Below, in pieces: positions 1 to 12,818 of a stretch of 64,000 bases of DNA. The position numbers and the translations under genes are program-made. Origin of the DNA: Arachis hypogaea (lineage: Eukaryota > Streptophyta > Magnoliopsida > Fabales > Fabaceae); contig NC_092051.1 in the NCBI RefSeq assembly GCF_003086295.3, positions 14,314,810-14,378,809 of the forward strand, in the 5' to 3' direction. How positions within the stretch are numbered: the stretch's first letter is position 1; each line of letters starts with the position of its first letter. Under the pieces are notes generated by a model, which saw only the letters and a program-made list of their open reading frames with translations, was not told the origin of the DNA and ran no database searches.

Positions 1-3000
1 TGATTTCTATCCTCTATGAAGGATGTTTGTTGTAAGTTCATTGATGCTTTTGATCAGGGTGTTACTGTTGAGGTTCACTTTGATAATTTAATTTGGAGGT
101 GTAGTGGTATTTATGGCAGTCCTCAATTTAATAAAAGGGTTCTCCTTTGGGATTATCTTGTTGCACAATCCATGGTTTTTCAAGGACCTTGGATTGTTCT
201 TGGTGATTTTAATGAAGTCAAATTCTCTCATGAATCTAAGGGCTGTCAATTTTCTCATCAAAGAGCAGACATGTTTGCTACTTCATTAGGGGATAGTGGT
301 TTGTTTGATCTGAAGACTATCGGGAGGCAGTTTTCTTGGTACAGGAGGGTGAAAAATTATGTTGACGTGGCAAAAAAGCTTGATCGAGTCTGTATAAATA
401 GTAGTTGGTTATCTATCTTTCCAGAGGCTTATGCAAAAGTTTTAAATAGGCTTCAGTCTGATCATTGCCCTATTCTGGTGCGTTGTAAAGGTCGTCCTCA
501 GCCTAAAGGGAATCGACCTTTCCGATTTGTTGCTGCTTGGGCTACTCATCCTGGGTATAAAGATATTGTGAACCAGTCATGGTGGTCTGGTAATAGAGGA
601 ATTCATGGCAAGCTTTCAGAAGTACAGAAGAATTCACTAGAGTTTAACTCGAAGGTATTTGGTAACATTTTTGTTAAGAAATGTGAATTAGAGCAGCAGA
701 TTAATTATTTACAAAAGCGTTTGGAAGTGGTGGATAGTATTTATTTGCGTCAGAAAGAGCAACAGTTGCTTGATGATTATAATAATACTCTAGTGCAAGA
801 AGAGCTCATATGGTTCCAAAAGTCCAGAGAGCAGTGGGTAAGGTTCGGGGATAGGAATACAAGATTCTTTCATATTCAAACTCTTGCGCGAAGGAAGCAT
901 AATAAGATTCATGGTCTTTTTCTCAAGGATGGAGTGTGGGAAACTGATCCAGAAGTTCTGAGTCAAGAAGCAGAGTCTTTCTATAAAAGCTTATTCTGTC
1001 ATTTGGATGATGTTGATTTGGGTTGCCTTGGTGATGTGCCTCTGCCTTCTCTGAATGAGGAAGCTAGCAATAATCTTACGGCACCAGTTACTATGGAGGA
1101 AGTCAAAACAGCTGTTTTTCACATGAACTCTTTTAAAGCTCCAGGTCCGGATGGGTTTCAAGCTTTCTTCTTCAAAGAATATTGGGAGATCATTGGTCTT
1201 GATGTTTGGAAGATGGTTAAGCAGGCATTCTCCGGTGTTACTCTTGATCCGAGAATGTTGGAGACTTTACTGGTTCTCATTCCAAAGGTTGAATCACCGG
1301 TATCTATGAAAGATTTCAGGCCGATTAGTCTCTGCAATGTAGTTTACAAGATCATCACGAAGGTCCTTGTTAATAGGCTTCGTCCTCATCTTGCGGAGAT
1401 TGTTGGCCCGCTTCAAGGAGGATTTATTCCGGGACGAGGAACTCCTGACAACATCATTATTGCTCAAGAAGTCCTCCACTTTATGAAGAAGACTAAATCA
1501 AAGAAAGGCACACTGGCCTTTAAGATTGATCTGGAGAAAGCTTATGACAGAGTTGACTGGAGGTTTTTAGCTCATACCCTTAAGAGCTTTGGTTTTCCTA
1601 TTCCTACACTTAATTTGATTATGAATTGTGTCACTGCTTCTTCCTTATCTATTCTTTGAAATGGGAGTCGTCTGAATGGCTTTACTCCTAGTCGAGGTCT
1701 TAGACAAGGAGACCCTATGTCACCCTATCTTTTTGTGTTGTGTATGGAGCGACTGGCATGCTTTATTAGTCATCAGGTTGATTTGGGCTTGTGGGAGCCG
1801 GTTGCTATTTCTAGAGGGGGACCAAGAATATCCCATTTAATGTTTGCGGATGACTTGCTTCTATTCTGTAAAGCTACAAAGAGACAAGTGCAAAATGTGA
1901 TGTTGGTTTTAGAGACTTTTTGCAAAGCATCTGGGATGAAGATTAATGTGGAGAAGTCTAAAGCGCTTTGCTCCAAGAATGTCTCTGCAACAAGGAAAGA
2001 GGTTTTCACTGGGGTATCCTCTATCAGATTTGTCCAGGATTTGGGCAAGTATCTTGGAGTTACCCTTAGCCATTCTAGAGTGACTCGTTCAGCTTTCAAT
2101 GGTGTCCTGGATAAGATTCGGAGTAGGCTAGCAAGCTGGAAAGGGAGTTTACTCAATCGGGCTGGTAGACTCTGCTTGGTTAATTCTGTTGCCGCTGCTA
2201 TTCCCACGTACCAGATGCAGGTCTCTATTTTTCCAAAAGGAATCATTAGTAAATTGGAGTCTATGATGAGGAATTTTCTTTGGAAAGGACAAGTTGATGG
2301 AAGAGGATTGAATCTTGTTAGTTGGAAGGTACTGGTTACTCCAAAAAAATATGGAGGTTTGGGGATTAGAGATCCTTATTGTGTAAATATTGCTCTTCTT
2401 GGGAAGCTAGTTTGGACTTTTTTCCAGCAGCCAAACAAGCTATGGGTCCAATTATTGGATGCCAAATACCGATCATCTCTATATAACTGTTTTAGTTATC
2501 CTAAGAACAAGGACTCTCCCATTTGGAGGTGTCTTTGCAAGGCTTGGAAAGTGTTGAAGGATGGGTTTGCTTGGTGTATTGGAGATTTGAACCAGAATTT
2601 TTGGTTTTCTAGCTGGAGGAGAGAAGGACGGTTATCTAATGAGATGGATTATGTCCACATTTCTGATTCGAATCTCCGGATACAGGATATTTGGTCGGTT
2701 GGTAGGTGGCATTTGGATACTCTTTATTCTCCTTTATCTCAAAATCTGAAAGATAATATTCTCTCTTACAATCCAGATGAACAAGCAGGTCCGGAAGTGG
2801 GTTGGTATTGGAGTGGGTCTGCTGCCAAAGTCTATGACTCACGCAATGGTTACTTGTGGTTGTGTAAGCAGCTGTTTGGTTGGGAGGAGAGGGAGAATTG
2901 GCTTTGGCTTTGGCGTCAGCTTGTTCCGGAAAAGCATAAGTTTTTGGCTTGGTTGTGTCTTAAGGAGGCTCTTCCTACTGCAAGTTTTCGCTTTAGAAGA

Positions 3001-3890
3001 GGGATGTCGTCATCGGATAGGTGTCCAAGATGTCTTTCTAGCCAGGAATCGGTTATACATTGTATTCGGGATTGTCCAAAAGCTCAGCTTGTCTGGCAAA
3101 GGTTGGATATTCCTTGTCATCCTTTGGATTTGAAGAACTGGTTCTTGTATCATAGCAGAGAGCACCCGTTCAAGTTCTTTTCGGGACTTTGGTGGATATG
3201 GCGAGCAAGGAATAACGACATCTTTAATCCCCATGAAACTTGGCCTCCGGAAAAAGTCATTTGTCTGGCATTAACTTCAGAAAAGGAGCTTAGAAATATT
3301 TTTGAATTACAACGTATGTCCCTTCCCTCTACTCTAAATGGTTTTTGGAATCCCCCATCCATTGGTACTTTTAAGATTAATTGTGATGCTAGTTATTTTG
3401 GTTCGGGTGATAGTGTTGGTTTTGCTTGTGTTATTAGAGATTGTAATGGGAGCTGGCAAAGGGGGTGTTTGGGAATGATTGAGAGTAATAGTATTCTTCA
3501 AGGAGAATTGTTTGCTATTTGGAGAGGATATCTCTTAGCTTGGGATGTGGGTCAACGAGATGTTATTTGTGAGACGGATTGTGTGGAAGCATTTAATCTT
3601 GTTACTCAAGATGGTTTTGGGTTTATTAATCCACTGGTGCTCAAAATAAGAGATATCATGCATTGGAATTGGCGTGTTGACTTTCGTTTGATTATGAGAG
3701 ATGCAAACACGGTGGCAGATACTATGGCAAAGATGGCGATGAAGTTACAACTTTCGCATGTGGAGCTTCTTTCACCTTGGAAGGAGTTTAAGAGTAGTCT
3801 TAAACGGGACTGTCCCTCTATTTAAGCAGTTCCTTGTTTTGTTTCTTTTGTTTTTCTTTGTTTAATTTATTTCAGTCACCAAAAAAAAAA
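1..3890 (+). mobile_element. Non-LTR retrotransposon (LINE, L1-like plant type), 5' end outside window
   Basis: The + strand encodes the second ORF of a plant LINE: endonuclease, reverse transcriptase, zf-RVT region and RNase H in one frame to 3825. A short 3' tail rich in T follows and ends in an A run near 3880-3891, as expected of a poly-A tail. The window starts inside the endonuclease, so the 5' end, ORF1 and the target-site duplication cannot be judged. After the A run the sequence changes to ordinary AT-rich spacer. Confidence 0.9.
16..3825 (+). pseudogene. LINE ORF2 polyprotein (endonuclease / reverse transcriptase / RNase H) with one nonsense codon
   Basis: One frame runs from the window edge to a TAA at 3823-3825 and is interrupted only by TGA at 1657-1659, where the context (SILxNGS) expects TGG. 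Visible parts in order: endonuclease motifs GDFN (about 200) and SDHCP (about 460); the reverse transcriptase blocks FRPISLCN, GFIPGRGTPDNI and KIDLEKAYDRVDW; after the stop, RQGDPMSPYLFVLCMERL and the catalytic FADDLLLF near 1845; a zf-RVT region with CPRC and HCIRDC (about 3025-3080); and a C-terminal RNase H with NCDAS, QGELFAIW, ETDC and a late RDANTVAD. The product would nick DNA and reverse-transcribe its own RNA. With a single stop and otherwise open frame the copy looks fairly young. The true start lies upstream of the window. Confidence 0.9.
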
Positions 3891-5230
3891 ATGGCATCAT
3901 TTTCTTATATTCACTTAAAAATTACGGATTTAAGTCTTATTTTTAATTTAAAAAAAAAAAATTTTAATCGCTTAATCAATTTTTAACTTAGATAAATTAA
4001 TTTTTATATTAAATTTTAATCGTTATTTAATCAAAATTTAAATTTAATTTATTGATAATAAAAATTTTTTTATATCATCATCTAATTACATTCTTGTATT
4101 TAGATATTTTTTAAATAATATACAATTGATTAAAATTATAAGAATTAAATTTATTTAATAAAAAATATATTAATTCTAAAGGATTTTGTAAGTTTATTTA
4201 TATAGATAAATAATTTGATATGAGAATTGATTATTTAATAAAATAAAAATTTGAGAAATATTTGATCATTAAAAATTTATTATACTAAAAATCTCTTAGA
4301 GATTAATTTATTTGATACTGTAATTTTATTTTATTGATTTCACGGAATGAAAAATAAAACAAAGTAAGAGGTCTATTTTAATTAATTTCTTTAATAACTT
4401 CATCTCATTTTGATCCATGACCTACCATTGAATGATTGAGAGTATAATATGCTTTTTTTTTCAATAGAATGATTAAAATGTGATTTGGCTTAAATTTGCA
4501 TTATTATTCTTCCATAAATAATACAGCGGTGGAGATTGTTGAAAAGACTAAACCTGAAGAATGTGCAAAATTAAGCTACACCCCGTTATTGGGGCCAACT
4601 ATTTGTCACTGAAATAAAATAAAGTAAGGGGTCTATTTCAAATGATATCGGCGATGTAATGTTGAAGAATGAAATTAAAGTTAACTATGTTTTTTCCCAC
4701 TAAAAGTAAAGTGGTCATGGTGGAAATTTAGTTATTTACTCAAAGCAAGTTCACGTCACAAGACAAAACCAAAATTAACCAAAGTAATTAACTGAAATAA
4801 TTGATCCAAGTTAAAAGCTAGCTAGCTTAATTATACTGATTAGAATTTGAATAATGATGCTTCAATTCCTTAGCTTCTAATTAAAGTCAATTTGTGATAA
4901 TAGCGAATTATGATTATTATTCGCTAATCTACCTCTTTCCATTCATCTTTTTTCTTTATTCTTCTGTAATTTTCCTTTCTTCCTATCAAACTTGACATGG
5001 ATGCATACTCTGATATGATTCATGAACGATGAAAGTGTAAATTTCTTTTTCTGCATGACGAATAGTGAACAATTCTCCCTTATGTCTAACATTTTCACTG
5101 TAGTAAATCAAAATCAGACGTGGGAAATAGGAAGCTGTTTTCCTTAAAGCATGTTAGTACGTTTGTTAATATGATAAAACTATTGTTTTAAAAAACTTAA
5201 TTTATAAGAGAAGATAAATAAATAATTATA
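3891..5230. other. AT-rich spacer, no gene seen
   Basis: Very AT-rich sequence between the LINE tail and the first MITE. I see no convincing reading frame, RNA gene or bounded repeat here. Isolated less AT-rich stretches near 4500-4640 and 4920-5130 look like unique sequence without a recognisable product. Confidence 0.5.
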
Positions 5231-5239
5231 TTTTTAATA

Positions 5240-5813
5240 GAGAGCTACTTAGATAAAGACACCTAAAACGTCTTTTTTTAAAGATGTTTTTTAATAATTA
5301 AAATTTAACATATATAATCGATTAGACTTTAGACGGTGCTATTTTTGTTATAATTAAGCCAGACAAATTAATTTGACCAAAAAAATAATAAATCAAATCT
5401 TAAACTAGTCTAAATTAATATTATTTTTCATAAAAAATAACTACAATATCTTTATTATAGAAAATGACTAAAATACTTCTATTATATATATTAATTTTAA
5501 TAATCCTAAATTCTAGCCCTTTACTTCTCTATCGTCATAGGGTTAGGATTTAGAGTTTTCGATATATATATATATAATAGGAATATTTTAGTCATTTTTT
5601 ATAATAAGGATATTGTAGTCATCTTTTATAAAAAATAATATTAATTTAGACCGTTCAAAATTTAATTCACTATTTTTTCGGTCAAATTAATTTAGCTGGA
5701 CTAATTTTGACAAAAATAACACACGATTTAATTGATTATATGTGTTAAATTTTAATTATTAGAAAACATCTTTAAAAAAAGACGTTTCAGACGTCTTTAT
5801 TTAAGTGACACCC
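5240..5813. mobile_element. Non-autonomous MULE-type MITE with about 220-bp TIRs
   Basis: The two ends form long inverted repeats of roughly 220 bases each, for example ACGTCTTTTTTTAAAGATGT on the left against its complement on the right. They are separated by a short centre containing GTCATAGGGTTAGGATTTAG. The element is flanked by an identical 9-bp duplication TTTTTAATA (5231-5239 and 5814-5822). Long TIRs plus a 9-bp TSD indicate the Mutator superfamily. There is no coding capacity. Confidence 0.75.
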
Positions 5814-5822
5814 TTTTTAATA

Positions 5823-7157
5823 TACTTTTTCATACAAAAATTTTTAAGTTTGTGTAAAATTTATATAATTTTTTTTTATTTGTCTAATGTCAATAATTTT
5901 TTTTTTTTTGTGAAATAATAAAGATCGAATTCTAAATTTTTAGATTATAAAAGTTTTAATATTATGTTAGTATATTATGGAATCACTTTTATAAAAAATT
6001 TTAATTATTAAAAAATATATAAATTATTATATCTCTAATAAATATATTAGATTTTGATCATCGATGACTATATATATAAAAGAAATATAAAAAAAGTGTA
6101 ATGTACAAATTTTCTTTTTTAAAATATCTTTTATTATATAAAATTAATAAAAATTAGGTTTTTGTTATTTCAAAAAGTCAAAATAGATCAATGGAGAAGT
6201 TAATATGATAATATCTATTAATGTACTATTCTAAATAACATGAGTTTGAGGAGTAATATATAGTAGAAAAATTTTGAGATTAATGTTGTAGGGATGACAT
6301 CATTATGAGGAAACTAATGAACAAACGTTAGTATATATCTTACAATTATGGTGGCAATTTATTGATCTGATTGTGATTTGAAAGTTAATACATTGAATAA
6401 GACCCGGACACATTATTTTTAATTAGTTATTTTTTTTTTTATCACCAATAATTATATATATGTCTTATACTGCCATAAGCATATTGCACGTCTAAACAAA
6501 GGCATAAGTGACAGATGCATGTGATTATGTTACCTTTATTTAGCCTTCATTAAGTGGATTACAACCTAAAACAAGGTCTCCTTGAATAGACAACCCTTCT
6601 TAATTAATCGTAGAGCTTACACACTATTGGAGGAACATGGGGTGCTTCCCACAATAAAATGTGGGACTTAGACCGATGTTGATCTTTTGGGCCTTCACAG
6701 TTCACATAATCAATGTCTAGCAATCGAGTGCGATGTAAAATGGTGTAAAATCTATGTCCATTAATAAATCACTAGAAATATCAAACTATGTTTAGATAGA
6801 TATAAAGGGAAGGGAAAAAAAAATTATTTTTTCGGTCTCTAATTATTTTTTTATGAACTTTGTGCCTCCTAATAAATATAAAAATTCAAATCGACGGTTC
6901 TTATCTACTTACTTTTATATATGTACAATTTAGTCCCTGTAACTGATTCTTAACAGATCGTTGATGTATCAATAATTTGTCCACGTGGATTTTGCTTCTT
7001 TTTAATAAATATAAATCGCTCATGAACCTTTGGCAAAACGCTGCATTTCATAAATAGTGTTATCATTCTAAAAATTCAAAGTTGTTTAGGATTTTTTTTA
7101 TTCTTCATTGTCTTTATTGTGTGTAGAGTGAAGACGCAATTTTTTCCTAAAGAAGAC
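5823..7157. other. AT-rich spacer with a possible MULE-like terminus near 6815-7060
   Basis: Mostly AT-rich sequence without genes. From about 6815 the text changes to phrases typical of legume TIR elements (TTTCGGTCTCTAATTATTTT, then TTTAGTCCCTGTAACTG near 6930). This lies directly upstream of the GRF zinc-finger remnant and could be the left end of the element that brought it. No matching right end was found downstream, so the element cannot be bounded. Confidence 0.4.
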
Positions 7158-7735
7158 TATGGCTACAAAAAGCACAGACTTCTTCACGAACCATGAAAAA
7201 AAGTAGTAGAGTTGGAAACAATTTGTTCTGGAATCCAGACTCTGAATTCCACTAATAGTATAGAGAACAAGAAAAACCAAAGTAAAAAAAGATTTGTAAC
7301 ACCCAGATGTAATTGTGGCACATATACAATATTATTTGAATTTAGCACCATAAGAAATTCAAACAGGCTCTTTTTTGTTGTTTTTATTTTAAGGTAAACC
7401 TTCTTCACTTTTGTTGTGTTTCAAAATTTGCTGTCGTTACCATGAAGTATTATTTGTTGTAGACTACAGCTTTACATTGCAAATATTTTGCTTGGCTTGA
7501 TGAATATGTTGGTTCATATACGCATAAAGCTTATGTCAATCAGAATAGAGTGGTTGAAGGTTTGAAGAAAATGGAGGAAAAGTTGGAGGCACTGAAAATC
7601 ATGATGGACAAACAGAAAATTGAAAAAATATTTGGAGGCAACACTAAATACAGAACCCTAATCACATGTTTAATTGGAATTGCACTAACACTTCTAATTT
7701 CATCAAATTTCAGTGGATTAATTGAAAAAATATGA
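7158..7735 (+). pseudogene. Decayed GRF-type zinc-finger protein with C-terminal membrane segment
   Basis: A first exon (frame from 7212) has a Ser/Asn-rich start and the beginning of a GRF zinc finger: RCNCGTYTI, then NSNRLF. A likely intron runs from GT at 7394 to AG at 7462. The second part reads HCKYFAWLDEYV, matching the last Cys and aromatic core of a GRF finger, then a charged coiled-coil-like stretch (about 7556-7630, MEEKLEALKIMMDKQK) and a hydrophobic segment (LITCLIGIALTLLI) close to the stop at 7733-7735. The third expected Cys is missing (FVVF where FGCP is usual) and the two exons do not join in frame, so this copy is probably dead. The architecture is the same as in the gene at 56111. 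A real gene with a different splice pattern is possible. Confidence 0.55.
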
Positions 7736-7739
7736 ATTT

Positions 7740-9123
7740 GGTTTAGAGTGCAAAATTATGTAAATAGAAGACAACTATTTAATGTATTATGGTTGAAATT
7801 TATGGCTTATATGAAGACAACAATTTATGCTATGGTGCCAAATTTAGTGATAATTAATTTATTTCATGTAGTGTTATTAGAATTTGAAATAGTAGATTGA
7901 AATATTATCATATTGTATTATGTAATTGTGAAACACCCAATATAAAGATAATAACCTAAATATTCAAATACGACACATTTGGAATTACATTCTAAATCAT
8001 TAGTGTTTCATAAAAGTTGAAACCAATATATAAACCAATCTAGTGGTTCATAAACCAAACCATGAGTATTTCAGAAAAAGTTGACTTCAAAATATGAATA
8101 GATCTGAGAGTTTTACAAACTAGACCATGAGTGTTTTTGTAACTTCAAACTAAAACAAATACAAATATAGTAAACAATGTCTGTAAATCAATCCTAAATG
8201 TTTTGTAGACTTTAAATTAGAATCTAATCATAACATCAACATTAACTAAAATATGAAGATAGAGTCTCCTCCTAAACTAAAATTCTAATTTCTTAAACAG
8301 CATAATATCTATATAGCTAGTTCTTTCACTGTTTTTTTGGTGGAGACTTGGTACCTAAAGTTAAAATGATTAAGTTTTTGAATATCTGTGTAGGTTATCG
8401 GCGACAAGTAAATAGAGATTCGACAAAAATATTTACAAAATAAAAAATTCACCTTCACAAATAAATAAAAATAGAGATGGGAATAGGATATTAGCGTCTA
8501 CCCTATAGAGACTCACTAAATTTTTACACACGTAAAATTATTAAAGTGTCTTCAAAAATTATGTCAATTAAAAAATATTTTTTATGTTATTTTTTTAAAT
8601 TATTTTTTTATAATGAATATATTATAAATTTTTACTGTATAAATTAGATTATATTAAATTGTGTTAGATTTATGTTTAATTGCGTTGAATTATGTTAAAT
8701 TAACTTATTATGTTATGTTATTTTTAAAGTTTTTAAAATTAAAAAATAATATCTATAGATATTAGTAGATACCCGTCTTTTCTATAAACACACTTAAATA
8801 GAGACCCACAACAAATATATAATATAGAAATAAAAATTATTTTTTAAATAAAAATGGAGAATAAAAAAGAGATACCCCACTCAAGGATACTCGTTATCAT
8901 CCCTTTATAACACTTATTTTAAGATTTTTTTTTATATTTACTATTTTTAATTTCTAAACAAAAACAGAGAGACATATCGGATATAAAGGTTTTATCTTTT
9001 AATTTTATATTTATGTCACACCTCAACTATTAAACACACAATCTAATTAAGTAGTAAAAATGTAAAATTATAAAAAAAAAATTATTTATTCAATATGTAC
9101 ATATATATACAAATTTGGATTTG

Positions 9124-9124
<1 letters not shown>
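7740..9124. other. AT-rich spacer with decayed repeat sequence
   Basis: There is no supported gene. Around 8410-8910 there are fragments such as GGATATTAGCGTCTACCC and AGATACCCGTC that resemble subterminal parts of old hAT-like MITEs, but I could not find matching ends or duplications. Confidence 0.35.

Positions 9125-9184
<60 letters not shown>
9125..9184. repeat. (TA)30 microsatellite
   Basis: Sixty bases of uninterrupted TA dinucleotide repeat, read directly. Such tracts are length-variable and usable as a marker. Confidence 0.97.
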
Positions 9185-9185
<1 letters not shown>

Positions 9186-10454
9186 TTTCAGAAATATTAA
9201 TTACTCTCTTTGTTTTAAAATAATTTTTTATTTCACATTTATTTACATATATTAATTTTCAAATTATTTCAAAAAATAAAGAAGCACTTATTTTAAATGA
9301 GTTATATATTTTAGATAATTAATGACTTTCTTGAATAACATGAATAAAGAATCTTAAAATTGGCCTAATTCAAATAAAATACACTACATCACCAAATTAT
9401 TCACCTAAATTTTAATATTAGAATAATCATTCGCATACCTAGTAAATTGAATATTTAATATATCTATTGTTTACATTGTTAAATATTTTCATTGTGTATG
9501 TGTACTTTTCTATTTTAAATTTGAGAGAATAATTAATAAAGATGAGAGAGCATATATAGGAGTAAGTTTAATCCCATTATGCGATGATGAAGGTTAATAT
9601 TTCTTGTCAAATTGGTTGTCATCCTTTAGGAAAGGCATGGGATATATATAATAAAGATAGATAATGAAAAAATAATGGAAATTAAATTAAATGATGGAAA
9701 CCTCTCATATCATCACTCATTTGAGTTCAAGGAGACAATAATGATGGCCCCTTTAGACTTCAAGTATAACCTATTGATTGGAATAATAATCCACAAAGTT
9801 AACGATTTCAATTTATGACCATCCTTCTAATAAAAAAAAACGTCTCATCTATCCATCTATCGCTAACACCATCATATATATTTCGCTCTATCTTTATGAG
9901 TTCATACTTTCATAGTCATAATAACCTTAATAAAAATGTTACTGTTACTTTGCAATGATAATGGGATTATGACTCAATAATCAAGCCAGTAATCAAGCGA
10001 TTACGTACCATGCATAAAAAATATTTTGAGTCCAATTTTTTGAAAATTTAAATTTTTCTTGTTATAAAGCTTCTATAGTCTTTATATATATTGTTTATGT
10101 GAATGGATGGTGATACTGTTGGATTAGGCATTTGGATAAGATATAATGATATATAATGGCAGACAAACATTGCAAAGTGGCAATGATAAATTAATTAAAG
10201 TGAAAATAAAACCATCCCCGTCCCTCTTTAATATCCCTCCGCTATGTACACATCAAATTAACGGATCTCGAATCATTCGGTTTATTTCATTTAACATTTA
10301 TAAGTTTATAACTAATGTAGTAATTAACAAAGGGTTTAAAAACGGATTTGCCGACACACACGTGGCACTGGCAAGTTAATTAATCAACTCCCGCATCAAC
10401 ATATTCTTTTATTTTTAACAAGCGTAAAGACATGAAATATAGAACGTTCATACA
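9185..10454. other. AT-rich spacer, no gene seen
   Basis: There is no convincing ORF, RNA gene or bounded transposon. A short frame at 10146-10379 has no recognisable domain and is not supported as a gene. Confidence 0.45.
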
Positions 10455-10464
10455 TATATACAAG

Positions 10465-12324
10465 GAGTTAATAGTCAATTTCGTCCCTGATCTTCATTTT
10501 TATTTCTGAAAGTTAAAATTAATCAAAATCGTTCTCCAAAGATACCTTACCTGATCACGTTCATCATTCCGTCATCTTCCTAATTGAGTTGACAAACGTC
10601 CGCTGACGTGAGCCGTTAACTGCCAAAGTAGCAAACGCCAGGCTGTAGCATGTTGTTGATGACAAGATAACTCTTGTTTAAGACGTCAAATTAGTCCCTA
10701 GAATGCATAAACCATAATCCCAATTTAAACGATAAATACATCGCCGTGAACACATGCATCGCACGACAGATAAGCCAACCCCTTTGCCACATCCAAGATT
10801 ATGCTCTTCCTTTTTGAGGCTAAGTCAGCGATTTCTTCAACTTTTGTTGCTCACTCACCAGAAACAGATGGTCTTTAAGGTTTCCATTCGGCATGTAATC
10901 ATAAACCAAAATCTTCTGGCTTCCCCTGTCATTAAATTTTTCATCATCATCACCACTACACAACAGCCTCGAAGAGGCACTAGATTCCGGTGCTTCAGGT
11001 TGCTAATAATCTCCACCTCATTACAAAACTCCACATCCCCTTGAAAATCAGATTCCAAGATCCTCTTAACCACCACGACCGAACCATCGGACAAAATCCC
11101 TTGAAAACAAGCCCAAATCCACCCCTGCCAATGAAATTCTTAGTTGAGAAATTATCAGTAGCCTTCTCAAGCTCATCAATCTTGAACCAAATAGACCCGT
11201 ATTCGGCCTCAACCTATGCCTAGACCCTTGTTCCTCATGATCAAAATCAAATTCATCGTCATTAAGCTTCTTCCTCCTAACCTTCCTATCATACCAAACA
11301 TAAACCCCTAACAAACAAGACATAACTAACAAAACAGCACCAGCACCAGTTAACCCAAAAACCAAACCCTGGTGACTTTTTCCAACATAACCACCACCCT
11401 GTGGGTAAAGTGACATACCAAAGATGCAACTCATGGCACCATTGCTTTCAGGTCCATACTGATTCACAAACGCAGTAGCATATAGAATAGTAAATTTGAA
11501 ACAATTTTCAGAATGAGAAGCATTACCATCAATGGAGACAAGTTTATGCTGCGCCTGAAACCCCGCAGTAAGACACACATCACATAGCAAAAGATCAGTG
11601 AGGTCTTGTTTGCAACTAGTATCAAGAGGCATGATTTGACCAAGCTTCTTGTCCCAATCTTTTAGTTAGGGTTTCAATTCCTGCGCAATCGTTTCGGGAC
11701 ATGACGAACTGGTGAGGGTCAAAGCACAAGTCAACGAGGTTGTTTTGGAGAGACAAGGAATTGAGCTGAGACTGGAAATCATGGACGCATGAGGTTGAGG
11801 TTTCAAGGTTTGGGAGGTTGAAATTTGTAGTTGCTTTAAGGTACTGCGTGAACCCTATTCCGATTAGAGATAAGAGCGAGGTGCAACAGTTGCTCAAGTT
11901 TGATGATAAAGAGTAGAAATTCTCACATGCGGAAGGGTTCCATGGAACTCTCTTAACATAGCTGAAGTTGATGGGAGCATGTTAAAGGAGAAGAAGGAGA
12001 AGGTGAAGGTGAAAGTGCTGCCATGGTGAAAGACAGAACGGGGGTAACGCATTGCAACGTTTGAATCCCTCTTCTGAAGACAAAACGGCGACGTTTCAAT
12101 CTTAGGAGTGCTTTCTACCGAGACGACGTCAGTTTTTGTTCTCTGCCACCTTGGCAGTTAACGGCCCACGTCAGCGGACGTTTGCCAACTCAGCTAGAGA
12201 GATGACGAAAGGACGAATATGATCAGGTAAGGTATCTTTGGAGGACGATTTTGATTAATTTTGACTTTCGGGGACAAAAATGGAGATCGAGGTATCTTTC
12301 AGGGACGAAATTGACTATTAACTC
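10465..12324. mobile_element. Pack-MULE carrying a receptor-like kinase gene fragment
   Basis: The ends are inverted repeats starting GAGTTAATAGTCAATTTCGT on the left, with the complement at 12305-12324. The similarity extends roughly 170 bases inward on each side (both arms contain GACGGAATGATG-like and CAAACGTCCGCTGACGT text). Identical 10-bp duplications TATATACAAG flank it (10455-10464 and 12325-12334). Between the arms is a - strand fragment of a plant receptor-like kinase gene and no transposase. Long TIRs, a 10-bp TSD and a foreign coding fragment together define a Pack-MULE. Confidence 0.88.
10754..12024 (-). pseudogene. Captured receptor-like kinase fragment (SPARK ectodomain to kinase N-lobe)
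   Basis: Reading the - strand from the ATG at 12022-12024 gives a Pro/Ser-rich start and then a Cys-rich ectodomain in shifted frames (VPWNPSACENFY; NLSNCCTSLLSLIGIGFTQY; DLCFDPHQFVMS; DLLLCDVCLTAGFQ). A transmembrane segment follows (GLTGAGAVLLVMSCLLGVYV) with a basic stop-transfer (RKVRRKK). The start of a kinase domain comes next: [13 protein letters not shown], the glycine loop GRGGFG, the lysine motif VVVKR and HRNLVPLRGCC, ending near DVAKGLAY at 10754. The family would be the At1g11050-like probable receptor kinases, which I recognise by motif only. Several frameshifts and stops are present, and the C-lobe with HRD and DFG is absent. The fragment lies inside MULE ends, so it is a captured piece rather than a resident gene. 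Confidence 0.8.
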
Positions 12325-12347
12325 TATATACAAGTGATGATCGTTGC

Positions 12348-12810
12348 TAGGAGTGGCAATATGTACCCTACCCGCGGGTACCCAACCCGACCCCATCCGG
12401 TCAGGTAGGGTTGCCAACCCGATCCGCAGCGGGTAGGGTAGGGTGCGGGTTGAGCTTCAACCCTACCCGACCAACCCGCACCCTATATATGTATATATTA
12501 TATACTTATATAAAAATATCTTTTAAGTGGATGTTGAACTAAAGACTTCTCACTAAATACAAAAGATCCTTAGTCATTAAAAGAAAATCATTAATTGATA
12601 ATTTAATAAACTTTTTTTACATAAAAGTCAGTTCTATTTTAAATTATCATCAAGTTATATAATAACGTTGCATTTTTTTTGTAACCCGCAGATAGGATCG
12701 GGTACCCGCGGGTTAAAAGCGAATAGGGTTAGGGTTGAGATATTCTCAACCCGCGGGTAGGATTAGGATTGACTCCGAACCCTACCCTACCCTACCCATT
12801 GCCACCCCTA
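12348..12810. mobile_element. hAT-type MITE with CCCTACCC-rich subterminal repeats
   Basis: The ends read TAGGAGTGGCAAT and, at the other side, ATTGCCACCCCTA, the usual TAGGGGTGGCAA terminus of one plant hAT MITE group. Both subterminal zones are packed with ACCCTACCC / GGGTAGGGT and CCCGCGGGTA motifs, in inverse orientation at the two ends. The flanks are ATCGTTGC (12340-12347) and ATCGTTGT (12811-12818), an 8-bp duplication with one mismatch. There is no coding capacity. Confidence 0.82.
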
Positions 12811-12818
12811 ATCGTTGT

